From Laguncularia racemosa (lineage: Eukaryota; Streptophyta; Magnoliopsida; Myrtales; Combretaceae): a stretch of 64,000 nt of DNA. Positions 22,239-32,738 of this stretch are shown here, piece by piece. Where the stretch lies: positions 310,001-374,000 of the forward strand of contig JBBMOL010000181.1 of the NCBI GenBank assembly GCA_037954665.1, read 5' to 3'. The position numbers were made by a program, and so were the translations under genes. The stretch's first letter is position 1; the number at the start of each line of letters is the position of its first letter. Under the pieces are notes generated by a model. That model was not told where the DNA came from. It ran no database searches and saw only the letters and a list, made by a program, of their open reading frames with translations.

Positions 22239-23274
22239 TGATAGGAATAAAAATCCGATAAGACCTATCATTAGGGCAAGAACTAAAGGATTTCAAATCT
22301 TGGCGTTGAGAGCCCATTTTGAGCAGATCGACCCCGGAATTATTTATATATTAACCTCTTTTCTATTATTCTTGTATCGTGTTTTCCAACAGGCACACTT
22401 ATCATATTCTATAGGGCAATGGACAAACTCCCTCAGACTCAGCTTGTGGGTTATCCATAGACTGACCTAAACCGGCGATGATCTGGGCCGATGGATCCTA
22501 TAGAAGATCGGCATCTTGAAGACCATTTCTTTTATATATTTATTCTTTTATGAACTATTTTGGTTGTATTTTGGTTTTGGGACACTTTTATTTCCTTGTA
22601 ATTTTCATTTAGGGCTAGCCACCTTAAAAGTGGCAAACTTGTAATTTTGAGCACTTTTTAACCCTAGGAGTAGCAAGTATAAATACTTGCTTAAGAGAGG
22701 GTTTGAGGAGGCTTAATTTTGCAGAACAAACACTTCACATTTCGTGAGAGGGCTTAGGGTTTTCCTAATTCCAAATTCTCTTATCAATTTCAATCCCAAG
22801 AAGTTGAAATTGTGGCGAGTGCAACACGGAGAAATCGTGAGTAATATCGGTTCCTTATTGTTGTTTTCCATTTCATCACTAGTGCGTCATATCTAGGTTG
22901 ATTTGGATGTTCTTGGACTTGTTTTAATGTGCAAATTCGTGATCAATAGCTTGTTATAGGATTGATTATGTTGATATATGATATCATTCTCTTCATTATG
23001 GCATGAATTGGATAGTTGAAGGAAGGGTTGGAATTTACGGTTTGACCCATTTGTTTTCTTGATTTGATTCATGTGGGTTTCAATTATAATTGTTATTATT
23101 TGATGAAGATTACTTGTTTGGATTAATAATAGCAATTAGAGCTCTTTGGATTTCATTCCATTGCCTTAGGATTTCCGCATTTACCTAGTCAAGTGAACCG
23201 GTTTTGTGTTTTGTGAATTAAGGTGTTATCCTTGATTCTTTTGATTGTGCTTAAGCTTGGAATTAGGCACATCA
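22239..23274 (+). repeat. 5' LTR, short subtype
   Basis: TGATAGG...CACATCA. The first 32 bases contain an inverted repeat (TGATAGG at 1-7, CCTATCA at 26-32). The TATA box lies in a 20-bp palindrome at 22672-22691. It has no internal PBS copy, unlike the long-subtype LTRs. Confidence 0.92.
22672..22691 (+). promoter_or_regulatory. Palindromic TATA element of the LTR
   Basis: AGCAAGTATAAATACTTGCT is two perfect 9-bp arms around AA. The same element is at 25451-25470, 28335-28354, 32057-32076, 40124-40143, 43732-43751 and 55955-55974, and with one mismatch at 38421-38440 and 51303-51322. Its position, some 430 bp into the LTR in this family, and the TATAAA core suggest the U3 core promoter. Confidence 0.7.
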
Positions 23275-23279
23275 TATTT

Positions 23280-23292
23280 TGGTATCAGAGCT
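23280..23292 (+). other. Primer binding site (tRNA-iMet)
   Basis: TGGTATCAGAGCT, five bases after the LTR end. Confidence 0.9.
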
Positions 23293-24006
23293 CTTGTTGA
23301 GAGAAGGGAATTGGTTGTATTCAATTTCGTGGAAGTGATCATCAATTAGAGTTGATCAAGTGAAAACCGCAATTGTGTTGTTGTTGTTGTTTGAGATTGT
23401 GAAATTACTTTAGATTGGGATTTGAATTGCTGATTGTTGGAGTTGATTTGGGAAGGTTATTATATCACTTTGTGGACACTAATTCACGTGGAAGAGCAGA
23501 AGTACAAAGTGAAGTTTACTTTAGCAATTTTTTTGAAATTGTGAAACTTACCGATTGTTGCCGTGAAGTAGCTTGTGGCATGAGGAGTTGTGTTGTTTGT
23601 TGTCTTTGAATTCCATTGTGTAATTCTGAATTGGTGAAGTACAATTTTCATATTACATTAAGTTTTATTAGTAAGGAATTATTTGAATTCAAATCATATG
23701 CAATTAAGTTGTGGGAGTTAATGATTGCTTTTTAAATTTGAATTCATTGTTACCAATTGAGGAAGGCTTGCAATAAGTGAAGTTATTTGAATTTCAAATT
23801 GAAAGTTGCTACCTATAGTGGGATTCGGAATTCATTTTAGGAAAGCTACTTATTAATCTTTTGTCTTCATTATTTGCCGTGGAAGTTGAAGACTACTTGT
23901 AATCAATAATCACCTTGTTGTTGCCGTGGAAGTAATACATCATTATTGTTGTAGTTGCTTGTGTGTTGCCATGGAGTGAACTTGTGGAAATTAAAATTGT
24001 TGCATC

Positions 24007-25014
24007 ATGATCTTAAAAGGTGTGGGGAATATTGTTCATGTGTTGATTGAGTTGAATTCCACAATGTCTAGTGAAATGCTTCAATATGCTAATGTATTGC
24101 GACGCTCATTAAGTACACTTGCTAGTAAGGAGGAAGAACAAAGGGAAAATTTGTTCCACACTTCTTGTAGGATACAAGGAAATTTGTATGTCCTAATAAT
24201 AGATGGTGATAGTTGTACTAATGTAGTAGCTGCATCGTTGGTATCGAAGCTAAAGTTTTCAACTATTCCACATCCTAAACCTTATAAACTACATTGGCTT
24301 AACGATCAAGGGAGTTTGTATGTTACCCAAAGAGCTAGGGTACCCTTTAGTATAGGGGACAAGTATTGTGATGAAATTGAGTGTGATATCTTGCCCATGT
24401 GTGCATCTCATATTTTGCTTGGTAGACCTTGGTTATATGACAGGAGGGTCTTACATGATGGCTTTAGAAATACATATTTGTTTCAAAAGGAGGGTAAGCG
24501 AAGTATTCTAAATCCTATGCCACCTTCAGAGGTCCATAATGTCCAACAACAGATTAATCGACCATCCGAGGCTAAGAAGGCTTTGATTCAAAATAACGTC
24601 TCTGAGGGGAAAAAGGTATTGTTGATGGAACGGAGTTAGATGAGTCAATCATTAGAGGGCCAAACTGTTCAGAGACAGTTATGTTCACCTTCAGAGGTTT
24701 TAGAGGGTAATGAGCAGTTGGGCCAACCATTAGAAGACCCTGAGGATCAGCATCATATAGATGAGTTAGAAAAAGAGGAAACAAAATCAATGGAATGGGT
24801 TGAGACAGGGGAGACATCAGTAGATAATGGGTCATTATTTGTGTTGTAGATGAGATACATCCTAGAAATGGAGGAGAGAAGACAATCACCACCTATAGTA
24901 TTTCAGATATTGGGATTCTGCAAAGATATTTCTTCAAGTGACTTGCTAGGAGGAAACAAAGTCTCTACTGCATTTGATCTACTAGATTTGAGGACAAATC
25001 TTTTTGAGGCCTGA
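24007..25014 (+). CDS. Protease-only ORF with pol C-terminal tail (two TAG stops)
   Basis: A single phase of 336 codons from ATG 24007 to TGA 25012. The first 210 residues are uninterrupted: a short linker (EMLQYANVLRRSL), a retropepsin-like domain with IIDGDSCTNVVAASLVSK (the usual second Gly is Asp here) and HILLGRPWLYDRRVLHDGF, then a Gln-rich stretch. TAG at 24637 and at 24847 interrupt the rest, which carries EGQTVQRQLCSPSEVLEG and ends LLDLRTNLFEA, the family version of the pol terminus. RT to INT is missing between these parts. Similar frames at 29747-30446 and 42243-42641 show the architecture is shared, not a one-off deletion. Whether the protease is active is unknown. Confidence 0.75.
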
Positions 25015-25019
25015 GGACA

Positions 25020-26053
25020 TGATAGGAATAAAAATCCGATAAGACCTATCATTAGGGCAAGAACTAAAGGATTTCAAATCTTAGCGTTGAGGGCCCATTT
25101 TGAGCAGATCGACCCCGGAATTATTTATATATTAACCTCTTTTCTATTATTCTTGTATCGTGTTTTCCAACAGGCACACTTATCATATTCTATAGGACAA
25201 TGGAAAACTCCCTCAGACTCAGCTTGTGGGTTATCCATGGACCAACCTGAACCGGCGATGAGTTGGGCCGATGGATCCTATAGAAGACCGGCATCTTGAA
25301 GACCATTTCTTTTATATATTTATTCTTTATGAACTATTTTGGTTGTATTTTGGTTTCGGGACACTTTTATTTCCTTGTAATTTTCATTTAGGGCTAGCCA
25401 CCTCAAAAGTGGCAAACTTGTAATTTTGAGCACTTTTTAACCCTAGGAGTAGCAAGTATAAATACTTGCTTAAGAGAGGGTTTGAGGAGGCTTAATTTTG
25501 CAAAACAAACACTTCACATTTCGTGAGAGGGCTTAAGGTTTTCCTAATTCCAAATTCTCTTATCAATTTCAATCCCAAGAAGTTGAAATTGTGGCGAGTG
25601 CAACACGGAGAAATCGTGAGTAATATCGGTTCCTTATTGTTGTTTTCCATTTCATCACTAGTGCGTCATATCTAGGTTGATTTGGATGTTCTTGGACTTG
25701 TTTTAATGTGAAAATTCGTGATCAATAGCTTGTTATAGGATTGATTATGTTGATATATGATATCATTCTCTTCATTGTGGCGTGAATTGGATAGTTAAAG
25801 GAAGGGTTGGAATTTGCGGTTTGACCCATTTGTTTTCTTGATTTGATTCACGTGGGTTTCAATTATAATTGTTATTATTTGATGAAGATTACTTGTTTGG
25901 ATTGATAATAGCAATTAGAGCTCTTTGGATTTCATTCCATTGCCTTAGGATTTCCGCATTTACCTAGTCAAGTGAACCGGTTTTGTGTTTTGTGAATTAA
26001 GGTGTTATCCTTGATTCTTTTTATTGTGCTTAAGCTTGGAATTAGGCACATCA
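25020..26053 (+). repeat. 3' LTR, short subtype
   Basis: 1,034 bp, preceded by the purine-rich GAGGCCTGAGGACA and followed by AATCG. Confidence 0.92.
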
Positions 26054-27078
26054 AATCGCCACCAATCGCCACCAAAAAGTTTCCATCGAAGAGCTCCGAT
26101 CGCCATGTGCGTGCCCGACTCGACCTGAACCGTGACCCATGTTCAAGTTAGTCGGATCTCTCCATTTTTTATTTATTTTATTTTATTTATTTATTATTAT
26201 TAGTATGAATGTATATAAAAATACAAAAATGATAATAATAGAATAGAAAATATAAAAAATATAAAGATGTATGTTTTTTTTAGGAATGTATTATTAGGAT
26301 CGAGTTTAGAGTTTTCTAAAAAAATAAATATATATGTCTATTATAATTAATAAAGAAAACTAAATTAAAAAAATAATAAATATTTTTATCACTTAGAAAA
26401 CTCCTTTTCATGAAATAAATGAATGAAAATAATTGATGTTTTTTAAAAAATTAGAAGTTTTAGTTTTTTTTTTTAAATTAAGAAATAAAGCCTAAGCTTA
26501 GAAATTTCTTTAAATAAATTTAAATGGTAATAAAAGTAAACCTGGCATGTTTCGTAATTAAAATTAACTAATCCACTAAAGTTTTATAAAAAAAGCGAAC
26601 TATGGCCTGTTCGATCCCGAATAGCGGGTATGTAGGCACCCTTACGAGGCAACTAAAAAAAATAAAAAAAATTAAATCATTATTAATATAATCCTTATAT
26701 CATTTTTTTTCTAATATTTTCTTTTTATGCTAAAGAAGATATCATAACATAATTCAGATTTTAGATGGATAAGGTAGTAACTTAGGGTTTTAATAGGATA
26801 GTTCCTGAGTCATGAATCTCCGGTTTTTTCTTTCTTCTTCTTTTTCTTTCATAAGAATAAAAAGAGGAGATTTCGTCAACTAGTTGTTTAGATTAAAATT
26901 AATCCGCTCAATTAATTCTAATTCCATAATTTTTTCCCAACTCTAGTTGAGTGGCGACTCCAAATAAATAATAAAATTCCTAGTTTAAGTCGAGGATTTA
27001 TACTAGATGAGCATAGGATCTAATATGAATCAAATTAGGGAAACAATATAAAATTTTCAAATTAGACTCGGCACATAC

Positions 27079-27565
27079 CAATTGAAGACAATCATACCTA
27101 TTAGCTAAATAATTTATGGTATTTAAAGAATTATTTATGCATTGATATGTGTGTGTATAATATGTATCTATATGTTTTGTCATATTAAAATATTCACATA
27201 TTGCTACAAATATAAAGTAATATCCATTTATATTTGTGTATGTTGTAATTTTATGTGGCATATACAATTAAATGTACATTGATATAAATATCTATGTAAT
27301 ATATATGTATGTATGTATATATATATGTTTTGGTATTTAATATATATACACATAAACAATATATATTCTTAAGGTGTTTGCATATAATTTAAAAATATAA
27401 TAGTTAAAATTTTATATAGTTTAACATAATATCTATTTATGTATATGTATTGTTTTGTTATTCTACAAAGTATATAAAAATACATGCACTTACATACATA
27501 TATATATATATATATATAGCATTGTTTGTTTCAAAATAAATATTTTTAGAAAACATTTTCCTTAT
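27079..27565. other. AT-rich flank, no gene
   Basis: Low-complexity TA/GT-rich DNA, including (TA)n at about 27500-27518. Nothing recognisable. It probably continued from 1895-2174 before the Tat insertion. Confidence 0.6.
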
Positions 27566-27570
27566 TTTTC

Positions 27571-28790
27571 TGATGTGCTCAAAACCAAGCCCAAGCACAA
27601 AAAGCCCAATTGAAAGACCAATTACACAATGAAATTAAACTAGTCCTCCAAATTGCATAAACCGTCAATCTTTATAATTCCAAATCCACAAATATAAACA
27701 TGTATGAAGATTGCATATCCAAGAATGATAAGCTCTGATATCAAAAGATGATGTGCCTAAAACCAAGGTCTAAGCACCATCAAATGAACCAAAGGAACAC
27801 TTTAACTCTCAAATCAATAACCAGTTCAAAAGGGTAAAATTGCATGAACCCTAATAAGGATGCAATGAGATCCAAATACTCAATGATGTAATTATAATTC
27901 CACAATGATAATTTCTTCTAACATAACACTAATCACATATAAATCCATGTGAATAATTCATAAGTTCAAAATAAATCTTCAACTCTAAGAACCCTTTTCC
28001 ACATGTGCTAATCACGGTTTAAGAAGCACACATAAAGGATGAACCGAATTCAAATGCAAAGTATCTCAATTAAGAACAAAAATTCGAAATAATAGGAAGC
28101 AAATCTAACCAAGAACTATCTCAATTCACCCCTAGATATTACACATTAGAGAAGAAAAGAAATCACAACAAAATGAAATTGATATTACTCACAATTTCGA
28201 AGTGTTGCACTCGCCACAATTTCAACTCTTGGGATTGAAATTGATAAGAGTCTAATGACAATTAGGAGAACCCTAATCCTCACGAAAAAGTGTATACTCA
28301 AATCTGAAAAATGGCCTCCTCAAACCCTTCTTTAAGCAAGTATTTATACTTGCTCCCTTTAGGGTTAGAAAATGCACAAAATTACAACTAAACCACTTTT
28401 AGGGTGGCCGGTCCTAAATGAAAATTACAATCAAAATGAAAGTGTCCCAAAAGAAAATACAACATAAAATAGTCCATGTAAATGACAAATATATAAAAGA
28501 AATTGGTCTTCAAGATGCTAGCTCTTCCATAGGATTTGTCGGCCTAGCTCATCACTGTTTAAGTCAGTCCATGGATAACCTACAAGCTGAGTTTTAGTGA
28601 GTTTGTCCATCGCCCTGTAAAGCCTGATAAGTATGCCTATTTGAATATATAATACATGAATAGGATAAAAGAGGTTAATAAACAAACAATTCCAAGGTCG
28701 ATTTGCACAAAATGGGTCCTCATCGCCAAGATTCAAAATCCTTTGGTTCTTACCCTAGTGATAGGTCTTGTCGGATTTTGATTCCTATCA
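27571..28790 (-). repeat. 3' LTR, long subtype
   Basis: TGATGTGCTC...CCTATCA on plus. It contains a former PBS (27731-27743, one mismatch) inside the LTR, about 160 bp from its outer end. Confidence 0.9.
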
Positions 28791-28795
28791 TCTCC

Positions 28796-29289
28796 TCAAG
28801 CCTCAAAAAGATTTGTCTTCAAATCTAGCAGATAAAATGCAGTAGAGACTCTGTTTTCTCCTAGCAATCTATCTAAAGAAGTATCTCTGTAGAATCCCAA
28901 TATCTGAAATACCACAGGTGGTGATTGTTTTCTCTCCTCCATTTCTAGGATGTATCTCATCCGCAACACAAATAATGCTCCATTATCCAAAAAAGTCGCC
29001 CCTATATCAACCCGTTCCATTGAAACCGTTTCCTCCTTTTCTAACTCATCTGTATGTCGCTAATCCTCATGTTCTTCTAATGGCTAGCCCAACTGCTCAT
29101 TGCCTTCTGAAACCATTGAAGGTGAACACAACTGTCTCTGAACAGTCTAGCTCTCTGATGATAGGCTTATCTGACTCTGACCCTCAAAATCCTCCAATGG
29201 TTTACTCAACTGCTCATGAGCCTCTAGTACCTCTAAATGTGAACACAACTGCCCTTGAACAGTTTCGTCCTCTAATGATCTGCTCATCT
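28796..29289 (-). pseudogene. Pol tail with repeated peptide units
   Basis: Codons upstream of the 3' LTR encode two diverged copies of a unit of roughly 40 residues (TVQGQLCSHLEVLEAHEQLSK; TVQRQLCSPSMVSEGNEQLG), then DELEKEETVSMERV and a terminus ending LLDLKTNLFEA. Several stops are present. The corresponding plus-strand copy at 24640-24850 has one unit and that at 42780-43030 has two to three. Confidence 0.65.
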
Positions 29290-29746
29290 GAATTTAGTGA
29301 TATCCACTTTTAAGATCCACTATGTAGAAAACCTGTGAACCATGCAACTCATCTAACATATCATCAAGTCTAGGAATAGGATACTTGTATTTGATGGTGA
29401 TTTTGTTGATAGCTCTGCTATCGATACACATTCTCCAAGTACCATCCTTCTTAGGAACAAGAAGGGCGGGAACAGCACATGGGCTGAGACTCTCTCTAAC
29501 AAACCCCCGTTCAACTAACTCGTCTACCTAGCACTTTAATTCCCTAGCCTCCTCAGGATTCATGCGATATGCAGGTCGGTTTGGTAATACTGAACCAAGC
29601 ATAAGATCAATAGCATGCTCTATCACTTTCAAAGGTGGTAACCCTGCTAGCAAATCATTAGGAAAAATGTTAGTATACTCATTCAATACCTGAGAAACTG
29701 CTGAAGGTAGAGATTGTGGTTCCCACAACCCTAATGCACATCTCAA
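29290..29746 (-). pseudogene. Truncated reverse transcriptase (N-terminal part only)
   Basis: Recognisable segments NRPAYRMNPEEARELK, VPKKDGTWRMCIDSRAIN, YPIPRLDDMLDELHG and DLKSGYH end abruptly where the repeat-unit tail begins. The catalytic YVDD region, RNase H and INT are missing. This copy shows an intermediate stage of pol loss compared with the protease-only copies. Confidence 0.8.
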
Positions 29747-30446
29747 CTAAAGCAAGTATATTGGAGTCTCTTCTGTAATTAACCTCTCCATTTCACCCTG
29801 TCCCATCAATAATACCTTCTTTTCCTTAGAATCATTACACTGTATTAAAGCCCTTTTAACCTCTGATAGCCGGTTGATCTGTTGCTGAACCTTTTGGACC
29901 TCTGAAGGTGACATTGGATTCAGAATAATGCATTTGCCTTCCTTCTGGAACACATAAGTATTCCTGAAGCCATCATGCAAGACCCTCCAGTCATATAACC
30001 AAGGCCTGCTAAGCAATATATGGGATGTACACATAGGCAAGATATCACACTCAATTCTCATCACAATATTTATCCCCTAAACTGAATGGTACCTTAGCTC
30101 TTTGGGTCACATGCAAACTTCCCTGATCATTAAGCCAATGCAATTTATATGGTTTAGGATGTGGAATAGTAGTAAGTCTTAGCTTTGATACTAATGAGGC
30201 GGCTACTACATTAGTACAACTACCACCATCAATTATAAGGACACACAAATTTCCTTGTATCCTACAAGAAGTATGGAATAAGTTTTCCCTTTGTTCTTCA
30301 TCCTTATTAGCAAATGTAGTCAATGTTCGATGCAACACATTAGCATATTGAAACATTTCACCAGACATTGTTGTATTTAAATTCAACACCACAATAATAA
30401 TCTCCACACCTCTTAAGTTATGGTGCAATAACCTCCCCAAATACAA
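29747..30446 (-). pseudogene. Protease domain ORF, one frameshift
   Basis: Two overlapping frames (30446-30051 and 30064-29747) together cover the linker (EMFQYANVLHRTL), IIDGGSCTNVVAASLVSKLRL and HILLSRPWLYDWRVLHDGF. A single-base change of phase at about 30055 splits them. The first part keeps the GG of the active-site loop. Confidence 0.8.
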
Positions 30447-31270
30447 CCCAATTTCACGCCACTTTTCAACACCTCAAGTACAACACACATCAAACCACGC
30501 CAAAATTACACACACATTCTTCACTAAATTTGCAAAACACAACTCCACATACACGCCTCTTAAATCATGGTGCAACAACCTCCCCAAATATAACACAATA
30601 TTACACCACTTTACAACATCTCCAGTGCAACACAATCACACCACCACTTACAACAATATACACGTCACATGCAACACAAAACTTCTTCAATTCACTACTC
30701 CTTCTCAAAGAAAATTCAAGGATAACACATTGAAAATTCTTCACTTCAAATACAAATCCAATCCGCAACTTACACAAAAGGCAGCAATTTAAATTTAAAA
30801 ATTAAACCACTTTACTAATTGCAACCCTTCCACATTTGGTAAGAAGTAATTTTCAAATTCAAACAAACATACATTAACTCCTCTAATCTTAATGCTTGTT
30901 TTGAAAATCAAATAACTTCCATTCTTCCACACTACTCAAATCTGGAAATTGTAAATGCTCTCCCTAATTCTGAATTCAAACAATGTAAGAATCACAATTC
31001 TCTTCCTACACAATTGTACTTCCGAAATTGCATTAAAAAAATGCACTATCTTTCCCCTCCCTTCACGGTGAAGTCCACAACAAAGAGGCTTCAACAAGTA
31101 CTCAAAAATCACTTAAAAAGCAGCAAATTCAACTTCCCAAATAAGACAATCACGCTACTTCAGGCAATCACAACAACAATTTCAATTTACCCCCAATTTT
31201 GGAATTGAATATGTAAGAACATGAACCCTAAATTTCCGAAATTCAAAATTACAAATCCCTCCTCTTAAAC
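30447..31270 (-). other. Untranslated leader of the element
   Basis: CA-rich on plus, AT-rich, homologous to 1-685 and 58260-59200. It has no coding frame, and gag is absent between the PBS and the protease frame. Confidence 0.7.
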
Positions 31271-31274
31271 CTCA

Positions 31275-31287
31275 AGCTCTAATACCA
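31275..31287 (-). other. Primer binding site, one mismatch
   Basis: AGCTCTAATACCA, complement of the iMet PBS with one G-to-A change. A second PBS-like copy is 178 bp further inside the LTR at 31453-31465. Confidence 0.8.
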
Positions 31288-31292
31288 AAAGA

Positions 31293-32513
31293 TGATGTGC
31301 TCAAAACCAAGCCCTAGCACACAAAACCCAATTGAAAGATTAATTACATAATGAAATCAAACTAGTCCTCCAAATTGCATAAACCGTCAATCTTTATAAT
31401 TCCAAATCCACAAATATGAACATGTATGAAGATTGCATATCCAAGAATGATTAGCTCTGAAACCAAAAGATCATGTGCCTAAAACTAAGGTCTAAGCACA
31501 ATCAAATGAACTAAAGGAACACATCAATTCTCAAATCAATAACCGGTTCAAAAGGGTAAAATTGCATGAACCCTATTGAGGATGCAATGAGATCCAAATA
31601 CTCAATGATGTAATTATAATTCCACAATGATAATTTCTTCTAACGTAACACTAATCACATTTAAATCCACGTGAATAATTCACAAGTTCAAAATAAATCT
31701 TCAACTCTAAGAACCCCTTTCCACATGTGCTAATCATGGTTTAAGAAGCACACATAAAGGATGAACCGAATTCAAATACAAATTATCTCAATTAAGCACA
31801 AAAATTCAACATAATAGGAAGCAAATCTAACCAAGAACTATCTCAATTCACCCCTAGATATTACACACTAGAGAAGAAAAGAAATCACAACAAAATGAAA
31901 TTGATATTACTCACAATTTCAAAGTGTTGCACTTGCCACAATTTCAACTCTTGGGATTGAAATTGATAAGAGTCTAATGTCAATTAGGAGAACCCTAATC
32001 CTCACGAAAAAGTGTATACTCAAATCTGAAAAATGGCCTCCTCAAACCCTTCTTTAAGCAAGTATTTATACTTGCTCCCTTTAGGGTTAGAAAATGCACA
32101 AAATTACAACTATGCCACTTTTAGGGTGGCCAGTCCTAAATGAAAATTACAATTAAAATGAAAGTGTCCCAAAAGAAAATACAACATAAAATAGTCAATG
32201 CAAATGATAAATATATAAAAGAAATTGGTCTTTAAGATGCTAGCTCTTCCATAGGATTCGTCGGCCTAGCTCATCACCGGTTTAGGTCGGTCTATGGATA
32301 ACCCACAAGCTGAGTTTTAGTGAGTTTGTCCATTTCCCTATAAAGCCTAATAAGTGTGCCTATTTGAATATATAATACATGAATAAGATAAAAGAGGTTA
32401 GTAAACGAATAATTCTAGGGTCGATTTGCTCAAAATGGGCCCTCATCGCCAAGATTCAAAATCCTTTAGTTCTTACCCTAATGATAGGTCTTGTCGGATT
32501 TTGATTCCTATCA
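31293..32513 (-). repeat. 5' LTR, long subtype
   Basis: 1,221 bp; same structure as 27571-28790, including the internal former PBS and the palindromic TATA element (32057-32076). Confidence 0.9.
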
Positions 32514-32615
32514 TTTTCCTTGCTTGTTGTGATGAAAAAGACTCTTTTAAGTAAAAAACGTTTTCTCTTGCAAGGAAAAACATTTTTCTATATACATATA
32601 TGTATATGTATGTAA

Positions 32616-32674
32616 TTATATTATATTATATTATATTATATTATATTATATTATATTATATTATATTATATTAT
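32616..32674. repeat. Pentanucleotide (TTATA)n microsatellite
   Basis: About 12 near-perfect tandem copies of TTATA. Confidence 0.95.
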
Positions 32675-32738
32675 GCTGTAATATATAATATGTTTCTACT
32701 TCTATAAAAATATATTATATATTGTTATATATATATTA

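Larger units (their letters stand above)
22239..26053 (+). mobile_element. TGATAGG-family non-autonomous element, short-LTR type
   Basis: Complete 3,815-bp insertion with identical 5-bp duplications AATCG (22234-22238 and 26054-26058). LTRs are 1,036 and 1,034 bp, differing at roughly 20 positions by eye. The 1.7-kb interior has an iMet PBS, an untranslated leader, one frame with a protease domain and the pol C-terminal tail, and a PPT. Gag, RT, RNase H and INT are absent, so it depends on enzymes from elsewhere. Confidence 0.93.
2175..27073 (+). mobile_element. Tat/Ogre-lineage Ty3/Gypsy element with two nested insertions
   Basis: This degenerate large retrotransposon has the order 5' LTR, PBS, extra ORF1, gag, PR, RT, RNase H, second (archaeal-like) RNase H, INT, 3' UTR with tandem repeats, PPT, 3' LTR. 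The second RNase H, the ORF before gag, the PPT style (AAAGAGGGGCAAC before TGTAAACACC) and the 3' UTR repeats are traits of the Tat/Ogre lineage. Its flanks CATAT/CATAC are a 5-bp target duplication with one mismatch. About 6.9 kb of Tekay element and 3.8 kb of TGATAGG element are nested in it, so the original was about 14 kb. Numerous stops and several frameshifts make it non-functional. Confidence 0.88.
21348..27073 (+). repeat. Tat 3' LTR, split by nested element
   Basis: Consists of 21348-22238 and 26059-27073 flanking the TGATAGG element and its duplicated AATCG. It ends ...CTCGGCA followed by CATAC, the partner of CATAT at 2170-2174. It retains a perfect Pol III B-box (21665-21675). 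Confidence 0.85.
27571..32513 (-). mobile_element. TGATAGG-family non-autonomous element, long-LTR type
   Basis: 4,943-bp complete insertion with identical TTTTC duplications (27566-27570, 32514-32518). LTRs 27571-28790 (1,220 bp) and 31293-32513 (1,221 bp). The interior, read on minus, has a PBS (31275-31287, one mismatch), a leader, a protease frame (30446-29747), the N-terminal third of RT (29746-29290), repeat-containing tail codons and LKTNLFEA at 28796. INT, RNase H and gag are absent. Confidence 0.92.
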
